The notes beneath the pieces are model-generated. The model saw only the letters and a list, made by a program, of their open reading frames with translations, made no database searches and had not been told where the DNA came from. The position numbers and the translations under genes are program-made. From assembly GCF_000237925.1 (NCBI RefSeq), contig NW_017386079.1, forward strand, positions 342,520-406,519: 64,000 bases of DNA, given 5' to 3'. Below are positions 54,975 to 64,000 of the stretch, piece after piece (within the stretch, counting starts at the first letter, position 1; each line of letters begins with the position of its first letter). This stretch comes from Schistosoma mansoni. Lineage: Eukaryota > Platyhelminthes > Trematoda > Strigeidida > Schistosomatidae.

Positions 54975-55488
54975 TGTTATAACTTGTAGACGCCCGGATG
55001 CTCTGTCAATGTATAACGTGATAAGACCACCAATTAGAGAACAGCGAATTATCGATCGGACCAATGTCACACAAAACCCGTACGAGCAGTCTAGAGTACG
55101 TATCGGTCCCACTTTCTACCTAGATCAGCCAGATAAGTCCAGAACACCAATAACAGCCTCTGCAATATGAATCATTATATTTCAAACATACTGGGTTTAT
55201 ATATCAATCAAACAGATCACATCATACCATAAAATAGAAAATAATATTTGTACAAGATTCAGTCAAATATGGCTGTGAATGTGGGGGACGGTAATTAATT
55301 GACTAGGTATAACTCAAGAATGGTAAATCGTACAATAATAGATGGGGCAAAATAGAGCTCATAATAAGAGGGATACGAAGATGAATAGTTTAGTTATTCA
55401 GCAATTATACAATCAAAATATACTCGTAGTATTGGTTCATAAATGGATCCCAAACTTACCATTCGACTATTCTTATCGAGACATAACA
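54975..55488 (-). mobile_element. LTR copy A (solo LTR family), minus
   Basis: On plus reads TGTTATAACTT to GAGACATAACA, about 514 bp; minus orientation by comparison with the solo LTRs. Flanking 5-mers are CTGGG and CTTTG, not a match, so one border may be off or rearranged. Fossil. Confidence 0.65.
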
Positions 55489-55595
55489 CTTTGAAATTCA
55501 CAAAGACAATTAATCCCTTCAGTATTTCAGATATTCTTTGCTAACAAGTATCAAATAGCACTGATATATCTTGATAAGCTAACCCCGTCGCCAGT

Positions 55596-56111
55596 TGTTA
55601 TATCGATTGATTGAGTATGTGCCCTGTTTGATATATGAACGTGCTAATCCCCGCCCAATTAGAGAGGAGTGAATTATCGATCAGAGCAATGATACACAAA
55701 TGCCGTATGAGCAGTCTTGAGTACCTATCAGTCCTGCTTTCTGCCTAACCCAGCCAATTAAGTCCAGAACACCAATAACAGCCTCGGCAATATCAATCAT
55801 TATTCACAAACATACTGGGTTAATATACCAATCACACAGACCACATCATACCATAAAATAGAAAATAACATTTGTACAAGATTTAGCCAAATGTGGCTGT
55901 GAATATGGGGGGGCAGCAATTAATAAACTAGGGATAACTCAAGAATCGTATAATAATAGTTCAAAGGTCAAAATAAAAGCTAATGATAAGAGGAACATGA
56001 ATACGATTAGGTTAGTTACATAACAATTATACAATAGGAAATAGACACATTACATTGGTCCATAAATAGTTCTCAAAAGTTACCATTCACAATTCTCTTC
56101 AAGATACAACA
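55596..56111 (-). mobile_element. LTR copy B (solo LTR family), minus
   Basis: On plus reads TGTTATATCGA to GATACAACA, about 516 bp, same orientation as copy A and separated from it by 107 bp. No matching flanks found. Two tandem LTRs could be a collapsed element or two insertions; no coding part visible. Fossil. Confidence 0.6.
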
Positions 56112-56639
56112 AGCACGAAACAACAATAAAATCTCTCATTATAAACATCAATCTCTAATAAATTAAATCGTTAATTTTTTTCTTGTTAATCAAAGTTTTT
56201 TTATTTTTCAATTTCTTTGAAGTTTCGCAATAAAAAAACAAACAATTTTTTAACAAAAAAGGGGAGGGAGGATAAGAAAATTACCGCCAAATTTTTTTTA
56301 AAAAAAACTTTATTTTATTTACTCAAATAATTAATTGAAGGGTTTATTTAATTCTCAAATGAAAACAATCATAATTTAAAACAATTTCTTACTTTAATAA
56401 TAACAAAACACAAAAAAAATAAAAAATAAATTGTGCCTTATTTAATTATTTTTTCATTAGTTTCCCTCCCCCAACACCACCACCACCAACACACACAATG
56501 AACAATGAAATGAATTCATTCATAGATTGCTATCAGCTGGGGAATTGCTGAAGTTAGATAATACTGCACGGAGTAAGGTTAATAACCTTGCAAGTTTTAT
56601 AGAAAACAGTATATGATTAAATCATTAGTTCGAAATGGA
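56112..56639. other. low-complexity A/T-rich intergenic stretch
   Basis: Long A and T runs and a ccaccaccaccaac stretch near 56478-56495. No gene or repeat family recognised. Confidence 0.5.
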
Positions 56640-56755
56640 TTGATTTGGACGAAACGGCCGTCCAGTGCTTCCAGGTTTTCGATGGTGGTCTAGCTTCAAT
56701 CGACTCATGATTTCAACTTTGAAATATACTGAAATCTCCACAAATCCCCTTCGGA
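56640..56755 (+). mobile_element. hammerhead SINE family 2, 5'-truncated copy starting in the ribozyme
   Basis: Begins ggacgaaacggccgtccagt and runs through the tail (tagcttcaatcgactcatga, actgaaatctccacaaatcc). The whole tRNA-like head and the CTGAGGA half are absent. Confidence 0.75.
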
Positions 56756-56879
56756 TTGATTTGTATTGTATATTTACATTTTAGAAACTTCTTACTTTAA
56801 ATATTATTATACTTGTCTAGTTTTTCGTTATAAAACAATGTACACTAAATAAAAAGTGATTTTGTTTTATAATAGATTA

Positions 56880-57370
56880 CTTACTTATTTAGGCCTGTTA
56901 CTTCTTGTTGAGGAGTATGAGCCACAAACTAGTAATCTCCATTCAACCGTGTCCTGGGCAGTCCTTTCCAGTTTTTTCCAGTTTTTATTTATCTTTTTCA
57001 CATCTCCCGGCGTAATGTGTTCTTTGACATTCCTCTTTTCTGCTTCCCTTCCAGATTCCAAGTTTGGAATGGCCTTGTGACGCAGTTAGGTGATTTCCTC
57101 AATCTATGTCCGGTCCACTTCTAATTTCTTTTCTTAATTTCCTCTTCAGCTAGAAGCTGGTTTGTCCTTTCCCATAAAACCCTGTTGCTGATAGTATCCG
57201 GCCAGTGAATGTTGAGTATTTTGCGTAAACAACTGTTTATAAATACTTGTACGTTCTTGACGATAGATGTAGTAGTTCTCCATGTTTCAGCTTCGTACAG
57301 TAGGACTGTTTTGACGTTCGTGTTGATGATTCTCACTTTGAAATTAGTTGACAGTTGTTTCGAATGTGAA
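56880..57370 (-). mobile_element. SR2-like LINE 3' fragment, minus
   Basis: Minus-strand peptides [75 protein letters not shown], then the tail ending at (TAAG)n-like ttacttacttatttagg on plus. Confidence 0.8.
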
Positions 57371-57510
57371 TTCAGTAAGCGCGTTCCTTCCCATTCTGGA
57401 CTCGTCAGCTGGCGGCACTTACATTTCGCAGTTGTTGTTAACTTCTGGACTCGAAACAAGTACCTTTCACTTCAAATACAATTGCGTTATTCACTTAGCA
57501 ACTGAGTTTC
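57371..57510 (-). mobile_element. Sm-alpha SINE fragment
   Basis: Minus: decayed A-box region (cagttgctaagtgaataac), B-box region and ctgacgagtccag at the hammerhead position. Joined to the LINE fragment. Confidence 0.55.
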
Positions 57511-58024
57511 AATAGCTATTCACTTGTTAAATGAGCATGAGCTTCAATCCTGTTTCTTGAATTATGTCCTTTCAATCAAACTGATCTATAATGATTATAC
57601 TAACGGTGTTAATTAGTGATACAGTTACATAACATATCATAATCATCAAGAATGTGATCACTTATTGAATTTTCTAGTTGTTGAAATACAAGAAAATCCT
57701 AAAACTTTATTACTACTGGTTTTCATCCGATTCCCCCAACTACCACTCATCACCACATCCCATAACTGTTCACATTCATTTTGTCAAATTGACCACATTC
57801 TTCATAATGGTGGTTCATTTCTAAATTTATTTTTCTAAACTGACCAAAGATTTCATAGTCCTATTCGTTAATGAATTTCTAAACAATGACTATTCAGGGA
57901 TAATCATTTGATATCTTTTATTTCTAAACCATAATTGAAAATAACATAACGAGCTCATTATGATCAAGAAAAATTCATTCGAGATTGTTCATTTTTATTT
58001 TCTATTGAGATAAAAAAAGATCTT
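57511..58024. other. intergenic, nothing recognised
   Basis: AT-rich, no long frame. Confidence 0.4.
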
Positions 58025-58135
58025 ATATAGTTGAGATCATGAATCAATTAAAGTTAGACCACTATAGAGAACCTGGAAGCACTGAACGGCTGTTTCGTCC
58101 TAATGTGAGACTCCTCAGGATGCTGGCTTAGTGGT
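58025..58135 (-). mobile_element. hammerhead SINE family 2 fragment
   Basis: Minus tail and ribozyme region, then an abrupt junction to ggatgctggcttagtggtct, which is plus-strand head sequence, so an inverted rearrangement. Confidence 0.65.
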
Positions 58136-58194
58136 CTGGAAGAATTAGAGTTCAACCGGGTCTGTTGGGAGATAGTAACTAATTAAAAACATTA

Positions 58195-58475
58195 GCGAAT
58201 GGTTGCTCGATTTCATGGATTGATTGAAGTTAGACATTAACACCGTCGGATACCAGCTCAATGGTCTAGTGATTAAGCGCTAGCGCGCGAGACTGATAGG
58301 TCCTGGTTTCTTATCTCGGGTGTCGGGATCATGGATGCGCATTGCTGAGAAGTCCCACAATAGGACGAAACAACCGTCCATTGCTTCCAGGTTTTGAATG
58401 ATGGTCTAGCTGCAATTGATTCGTGTTCTCAACTATATAAAATTACTAAAATCTCCACAAAACCCCCTTCTGAAA
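58195..58475 (+). mobile_element. hammerhead SINE family 2, full-length copy
   Basis: Leader gattgaagttagacattaac, A-box region ctcaatggtctagtgattaag, decayed B box (gtcctggtttcttatctc), ribozyme region with CTGAGAA (broken) and intact GGAC-GAAAC, and full tail to ctccacaaaacccccttctg. Confidence 0.8.
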
Positions 58476-58628
58476 AAAGATCATTTATCAATAGTTTGAA
58501 AACCCTGAAATAGTTTTTCTTTATTCTGTTTCATTTCAAATGATACAACTTATCAATATAGTATAATGTAACTATGTAAAAACTTTATGATATTATAAAT
58601 GAACCATAAATTACTTTATTTTCATCAG

Positions 58629-58702
58629 ATTTACACACACTCTCTCTTCCCCCTTTACCCCTCTCTCTAACCCTCTCCCCCTCCTCTCTCTCTCTCTCTC
58701 CC
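58629..58702. repeat. polypyrimidine/(CT)n tract
   Basis: Long C/T-only run ending in about nine CT units. Confidence 0.9.
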
Positions 58703-59064
58703 TATATACATATAATTGATATTTGTCATTACCTGAGAAATTATCATCGATCACTTTTGCCTGCTTTTTTTCTTTTTATACATTACGAATGTTATCATTA
58801 TCTGTTTATTTATTGCTGATAGAATTTGAAAAATAGTTTCAGTGTAAAATATAGAAAAATTTCCGAAATGATTACATAAGAGATATAAAATATGTTTGGG
58901 GTAATGGTAGTGATTATTTTTTGTTTCTATGACAAATCGAAAGGAAGATATGTAAGATGATATTTTTTTCTCACTTATCATATTACTTTAATCAGAGTAA
59001 TCAATAGTAAATTGATACCTCATAGTATTTGGTGATTAATAATTGAATTTGATCTACGTAAAAT

Positions 59065-59420
59065 ACCTCGGATCCGTTGGACAGACATTATCAGCAACAA
59101 CAGGATGTGGGAGAGAACAAACAAGATTCCAGAGGAGGGTGAAGTCAGGAAGAAACGGTAAAAGTGGATAGGACGCACATTGAGGAAAGCATCCAACTGT
59201 GTCACCAGGCGAGCCCTCACTTGAAATCCTCAATACCAAAGCAAAAAGAGGAAGACCACAAAATACATTACTTCGAGAAATGGAGACAGACATGAGAAAA
59301 AAACAACAACAATTGGATAGAAGTAGAAAGGAAGGCCCAAGACAGAGTGGGTTGGGGAATGCTGTTCAGTGGCCTATGTTCCATTGGAATTAACAGGTGC
59401 AAGTACGTAAGCAAGTAATT
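59065..59420 (+). mobile_element. SR2-like LINE 3' end
   Basis: tggacagacattatcagcaac, RRWKW-like ggtaaaagtggatagg, RGRPQNTLLREMETDMRKKQ and a tail gtgcaagtacgtaagcaagt. 5' truncated. Confidence 0.75.
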
Positions 59421-59494
59421 GAATTTGGTAAATAAAATGACAAACTATAAGAAATGTAATTTGATTATCATTTACAATATATATACAATCAAAA

Positions 59495-59945
59495 TGGGGT
59501 TTTTTGGGATTGAAGTAATTTTTAATGGTTGAATTCATGAGTCGAATAAGTCCACAAAAATCCTCATTCTGATGATAATCATCATGTTCCCACTAGTGGC
59601 TGGCTTCATGAGGTATTTCCTGGAGTTCTAGTGAGAATCTGTTACCAGTTCAGTCTAATCCGTATCCGAATTGAGACAGTTATCCACCTCAGATAATCGA
59701 TGAAAGGTTGCGCAAGATCACGGGTCAATCGAACTTAAACATTAACACCGTTGGATATCAGTTCAGAGTTATAGTGGTTAAGTGTTTACTCATGAGATCG
59801 AAGGTCCTGGGTGAGCACAACTGAGGAGTCCCACACTAGAATGAAACGAACTTCCAGTACTCCCATATTTTCAATAATAGTCTAGCCTAAATCGACTCAC
59901 GAGTTCAACTATTAAACTTACTACAATCTCCACAAATTCCCATTC
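59495..59945 (+). mobile_element. hammerhead SINE family 2, decayed copy plus inverted tail
   Basis: 59640-59945 plus copy: leader, A-box region, CTGAGGAGTCCCACACTAGA then ATGAAAC, ending ctccacaaattcccattctg. A short tail segment in minus orientation lies at 59495-59590. Confidence 0.65.
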
Positions 59946-60179
59946 TGATAAAAAAAATATAGAATTGTTTTATAGAATTTAAACTCCTAGCTTACCATAT
60001 GATTTATTGCTACTAAGATACTGAAAAATTAAATTTGTATCCAGATGTTTATTTAAGTTAGAACCATATGTTTAACATTTTAAGAGTATCAACCCATTTT
60101 AATGAATATTACTTATCAAGTTAGTTTGTATCTAATAAGAGGTCGATTAAACAATATTTAGATTCCTAATATACTGCGT

Positions 60180-61042
60180 ACAACTTTAACTTTCGAACAC
60201 TAGAACCCTCCAAGTCGCAAATAAGAAGACAGAAGACAAGTGAGAAGGGACGTTATCCCAATGTCAAAATAGGATACAAAACTCTCAGATGTTCATAGTT
60301 TATACTAAAAGCAAAATCTTCATTATTGTCAAATAATCCGCATACAGTGGTTTTTAACATTTGTTCAATAGGGAAGCTACATGCCAAGGTTCTGGAATGT
60401 TCTTCCAAAAGATGATTGAATAGAATATCTTCGGCTCTTTTTGAGCTTCTTAGAGCTTCCTCGAGTTCACCCGTTATCCGTCATCACAATAAGCTATTAC
60501 TAACAGTCTAAACATAAAAGATAAATACCACAAATATCAGTATTCACGAATACAAATGTTGACAACGATTTGATAAAATACTATAACAAACAGTCATATT
60601 GTAATGAATGAAGAATTGGTGGAGGTAACTAATTTAGTGTTCAATGCAAAATTACACAACAGCTTAGTTAAATATGAAAATCATACTGGCACTATGACCA
60701 GTTTGTACTAAATGGGTCAATATAGAGCTGTTTACTTTCTTCACTAGACCTTTGCTTAGCCACTCTCGGAGGTATTCGAGAGCACGAAAATGTAAATTCC
60801 AAGAACTTCGATCAATATAATTTGCTCTACAGGAGCAGTCGAACTGATAAATACAAAATGAGATAATCATCCATCTTAGGTAATTCATCTTTTAGACTCA
60901 GTGTCACCATTAGGCATGTAGAAAACACTAATCGTATTTCTCCAGAATTGAAAGATTTTTGTATTGTTCTGCGTAATCTTTGAGCTACTATTTTGATAGC
61001 TGCATCCTCTCTGAATTGTAAGCGCAATAAGCTGAAAACCAT
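60180..61042 (-). mobile_element. Penelope-like element, 3' part (GIY-YIG endonuclease and terminal segment)
   Basis: Minus frames give AQRLRRTIQKSFNSGEIRLV and then CIYQFDCSCRANYIDRSS, LREWLSKG, SSILTHLVQTGHS. The CxYxFxCxCxxxYI arrangement followed by WLSKG and HLVxTGHS is the GIY-YIG endonuclease of schistosome Penelope-like retroelements. 60180-60490, downstream on the same strand, is shared with 28980-29330. The copy is decayed and lacks most of the reverse transcriptase. Confidence 0.7.
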
Positions 61043-61359
61043 GATAGTAACTTATCATTTGTCAACAGAATTATTAGTGGTATAAAACCTCCGTTGTATA
61101 GGTTTGGAAGAAATTCTTTCTTCATTAGCAATTCTATTAAATTGTTCTCTATTGTGAATCAATAATAGAGAAAGAGAGTAAAATAGGGTTTTTTTTACTT
61201 ATATAAATTACTATAATGAACAGGTTTTGAATAAGATAGAACTTAAAAGATCCGCATGATAAAGTGAGCATGATAATATTAGATAACTGAGTCATAATAC
61301 AATGCTTAGATTCATTAACTCCTAATATAATGGTATGATAACTTCATGACTTTAGTAAA
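61043..61359. other. intergenic, nothing recognised
   Basis: AT-rich, no long frame. Confidence 0.4.
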
Positions 61360-61985
61360 TACCTCTGACCAGTTGCAGTCCTAAACATCAATGGGAAGAT
61401 TCAAACAAATAATGCTAAGTGAATTTATATACTACTCCTTGTTAAAAAAAAGGTTCATCATCGTAAAATAAATCCTTAAATTCATGCATAGAATCGACAA
61501 GTTTAGAAGTTAAATTATTCTAATCTACATTCTACTAGTTTCTTAATATTGAGTGCTTAATCTGAATAGATAAAATAAACAGAGACTGATCAATTGCATT
61601 TCAAAATAACAATTGAAAGATACAAGTAAACAACATCAAGTGAATTTAAACTTCACCCTATTGCACAAGTAGGTGAATATCGGGACTCAGTAGTTAAGTG
61701 GATAACGTGATGGCATTTGAAGCGAACGGTACTGGGTTCTTGTCTCAGAGTGAACATCAACTCTGAGATGACGGTGCATTCAGCTAAAGAGTCCTAAATA
61801 GGATGAAAAAGGAGTCCTGGATTCCACTGCTAGCCACTATTCAGTTTTGCTTATAAACCTTGTGACTTCAGGGAAAAGCGAGGCAATCCGCACAGAATGC
61901 ACATATGTCAACAAGCAACTGATGAATTGCAATAGTAAATAGCAATAGGAAGATAAAAGTAAACAACACCAAGGTAATTTAAGCA
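61360..61985 (+). mobile_element. Sm-alpha SINE, tandem copies
   Basis: Leader fragment at 61360-61440 (ctgaccagttgcagtcctaa), then a unit from 61583 with B-box-like gggttcttgtctcag, ribozyme region with degraded core (gctaaagagtcc, gatgaaaaaggagtc), and a second leader at about 61920. The leaders at about 61585 and 61920 are about 335 bp apart, the monomer length seen in the 49845-50390 dimer. Confidence 0.7.
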
Positions 61986-62032
61986 GTACTATTTTATTAT
62001 TTAAAACTGTTTTTAGATAATATGGTGAAGAT

Positions 62033-62365
62033 ATTAAAATTCCGTTGACCGAATACCATCAACAACAGTCTATTATGGTAGAGAACAAACTAACTTCTAG
62101 GTAAAGAGGAGGTTAGAAAAAGATTCTGGAAGTGGATAAAATTCATCGAATTTCATCATGAGATTAGCCTTAACTTGGAATGATGTAGTGAAACAGAAAA
62201 GTCAAAGACTAAACAACGAATTATGTCAGGAATCGGAAGCAGAGATCAAAAAAAAAAAGGAAAAGTGAATAACGATCGGAAACAACTAGAAAACAATATC
62301 CAAGAATGCTAGTAAACAATCCATATTCCACTATATAAGGGTTAATAGGTATAAGTAAGTCATTA
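62033..62365 (+). mobile_element. SR2-like LINE 3' end, heavily decayed
   Basis: ccgaataccatcaacaacag, agaacaaactaacttctagg, ggaagtggataaaattcatc and the tail ataggtataagtaagtcatt. Confidence 0.65.
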
Positions 62366-62781
62366 AATAATCATTTATACTTTTTTTTACCACTAACATC
62401 ATCATCATCATCAATAAATTAACCAATCAAATTTTAATTTCCCTTTACTTATTTGTTGATTGGTTCAATTTAATAATTCAGTAGAAAAAAAAACAAAAAA
62501 AAACATTACGTGGGTGGTAGAATAAAGAAAAAAAATTTTTTCTTTTTCTTATTTATATATTACTAACTAATTAATAAATCATAATAAACATTTATATAAT
62601 TACAGATTATGACCATAAAGAAGGAAACAACAAAAAATAAATTCCCGCCCCCCCCCCTTCCTCATATTTTACATGAATCCAACTTGTACTTCTTTTTTAA
62701 TGGTTCGAATCCGTAATTAGATATTTTTCAATATCATAAATCAATAATTGATAAGAAAAAGAAAATCGTTTTCTTTCTAAT
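62366..62781. promoter_or_regulatory. 5' flank/UTR of the EPAC-like gene
   Basis: Very AT-rich, with (CAT)n at 62395-62413 and a C10 run near 62648. An in-frame TAA at 62752-62754 precedes the ATG at 62782. No core promoter element could be assigned. Confidence 0.35.
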
Positions 62782-64000
62782 ATGGAAGTAATAAATAATC
62801 AATTATTTAATACAACCTCAACAACAAAAATAGAAAAATCAGATCAATTACCATGTATAACAGAATGTAAATTATCAATACCTAAATTATATAAAGCTAA
62901 AACTACACCAGATTGGATTATAACTGTATGTTCAGAAATATGGACAAGATTATTATCATCGCTATCATCATCATCATCATCATCATCATCTTCATCATCA
63001 TCCTCATCATCAATTAAATTAGAATCGAATGTGAAAGAGATCCAGAATCAAATTTCTGGTTCACAATTAGTTACATATTTAATGAATTATGAAAATAAAA
63101 CTGATCGTAATTTAATATGTGGTGTATGGCAATTATTATTAGATGAAAATGCAATTGAACCAATTCTACCATTAAATAATAATAATAATGATCAAAATTT
63201 AAATCCAATTGAATTTTATGATCGTGATGATGTTTATTATATATGTAAACATTTAAAAGATAAACGTTTATCAATTGATGAAGCCATAGCAACTACTGAA
63301 ATATGTTCTAATCTAAATCAATCTAATATAGAACATTATAATGAAACTTCAGAGGAACAAATTTCACAAATCATTTCACAGGATATTCCATGTGAACAAA
63401 CTCATGAACATATAATAGATTTAGATGATCATAATAATCATGAATTAGATGGTTATCAAGTATTAATTGAACGATTATATCGTTTAGCACCTGAAGCATT
63501 ATTTCGTAAAATTTTACAAAAATTACCATCACATCGTACTGAAATAGAATTACAATATGTATATCAAGAATTATTACTTGTACCAGCATTATCATCATTT
63601 TCTATAACAGTTAGAAAAGAATTATGTAAATGTTTATATTATGAAGTACATGATAATGCATATGATATAATATTTTATCAAGGTGATTTAGGTCAATCAT
63701 GGTATATTATATATCATGGTAGTGTATGGGTATATTTAAATGATCAAGGTTATATATGTCATTTATATGAAGGTGATGATTTTGGTAAATTATCATTAAT
63801 AACAGATAAACCAAGAGCAGCTAGTATTATATTAGCTGAAAATAATTGTCATTTATTAAAATTAAATAAAAATGATTTTCATAGAATATTATATAATGTG
63901 GAAGCAAATACAGTACATTTAAAAAATAATAATAATGATATATTAATATTAGAACATATACCAAATATTAAATTATTATTACCATATACACAAAATGATA
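62782..64000 (+). CDS. RAPGEF4: EPAC-type cAMP-regulated Rap guanine-nucleotide exchange factor, N-terminal exon (partial)
   Basis: EPAC proteins bind cAMP and activate Rap GTPases at membranes. ATG at 62782 is the first Met after an in-frame stop; 406 codons run without a break to the window end. DEP domain about residues 54-165 (QLVTYLMNYE, NLICGVWQLLLDENAIEPIL, FYDRDDVYYI), with a 16-Ser run (62-77) and an Asn run (133-136) inserted. Cyclic-nucleotide-binding domain about 255-380: YQELLLVPALSSFSITVRKE, FYQGDLGQSWYIIYHGSVWV, and the phosphate-binding cassette EGDDFGKLSLITDKPRAAS (330-348) with FGK (334-336) and Arg345, then VEANTVHLK (373-381). Each matches EPAC2/EPAC1, including Lys in place of the PKA Glu after FG. 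Only one nucleotide-binding domain is seen, placed after DEP as in EPAC1 or the second domain of EPAC2. The GEF part lies beyond the window. Codon choice is strongly A/T-ending. Ortholog group (RAPGEF3 or 4) is not resolved. Confidence 0.93.
   Translation, partial: MEVINNQLFNTTSTTKIEKSDQLPCITECKLSIPKLYKAKTTPDWIITVCSEIWTRLLSSLSSSSSSSSSSSSSSSSIKLESNVKEIQNQISGSQLVTYLMNYENKTDRNLICGVWQLLLDENAIEPILPLNNNNNDQNLNPIEFYDRDDVYYICKHLKDKRLSIDEAIATTEICSNLNQSNIEHYNETSEEQISQIISQDIPCEQTHEHIIDLDDHNNHELDGYQVLIERLYRLAPEALFRKILQKLPSHRTEIELQYVYQELLLVPALSSFSITVRKELCKCLYYEVHDNAYDIIFYQGDLGQSWYIIYHGSVWVYLNDQGYICHLYEGDDFGKLSLITDKPRAASIILAENNCHLLKLNKNDFHRILYNVEANTVHLKNNNNDILILEHIPNIKLLLPYTQND

Noticed and set aside
63071-63598. 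Minus-strand frames of 73-75 codons rich in His, Tyr and Ile
   Set aside because: Antisense shadows of the A/T-biased EPAC-like exon.
1-64000. CRISPR arrays, operons, ribosome-binding sites
   Set aside because: The window is animal nuclear DNA with spliced genes; the regular repeats present are microsatellites and SINEs.

Overview
The window is nuclear DNA of a schistosome blood fluke (Schistosoma or a very close trematode). It is AT-rich. It carries metazoan genes whose first introns are only about 29-50 bp while later introns run to kilobases, a pattern known in schistosomes. Its repeats are schistosome-type: SR2-like RTE LINEs, a CR1-clade LINE, hammerhead-ribozyme SINEs of the Sm-alpha type, Penelope-like sequence and solo LTRs. 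There are two assembly gaps of exactly 200 N.

Left part (1-2200): five exons of dyskerin (DKC1/Cbf5, plus strand, both ends missing), an N gap, then three 5' exons of an ADCK5-like UbiB-family kinase on the minus strand. 2200-18460 holds no recognisable host gene. It contains a near full-length CR1-clade LINE on the minus strand (ORF1 relic 12674-14092; uninterrupted 939-codon endonuclease-RT ORF 9401-12220) and an interspersed repeat present three times, two of them as ~305 bp inverted arms at 14554-15955.

Centre (18463-37669): the complete gene for translation initiation factor eIF3 subunit e (INT6), plus strand, assembled here from nine exons coding about 454 residues (human about 445). 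Exons 1-8 are well supported; the 9-codon last exon is a weaker call. Its large introns are packed with LINE, SINE and other repeat copies.

Right part (37.7-62.7 kb): a 25 kb intergenic repeat field of SR2-like LINE 3' fragments, a family with a TAAA-rich tail, solo LTRs with perfect 5-bp target duplications (one inside an SR2-like LINE, one inside a hammerhead SINE), a Penelope-like GIY-YIG fragment, and two tRNA-headed SINE families carrying hammerhead ribozymes. At 62782 the first exon of a cAMP-regulated Rap exchange factor (EPAC/RAPGEF3-4 type) begins, reading off the window end after 406 codons with DEP and cyclic-nucleotide-binding domains.

The most interesting signals are the hammerheads. 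One at 53870-53914 keeps every core base with a base-paired but different stem II. A second family (best copy 37296-37341, minus) has a CUGAGGA core and a well-paired stem I. The host genes are unrelated housekeeping or signalling genes and form no operon.
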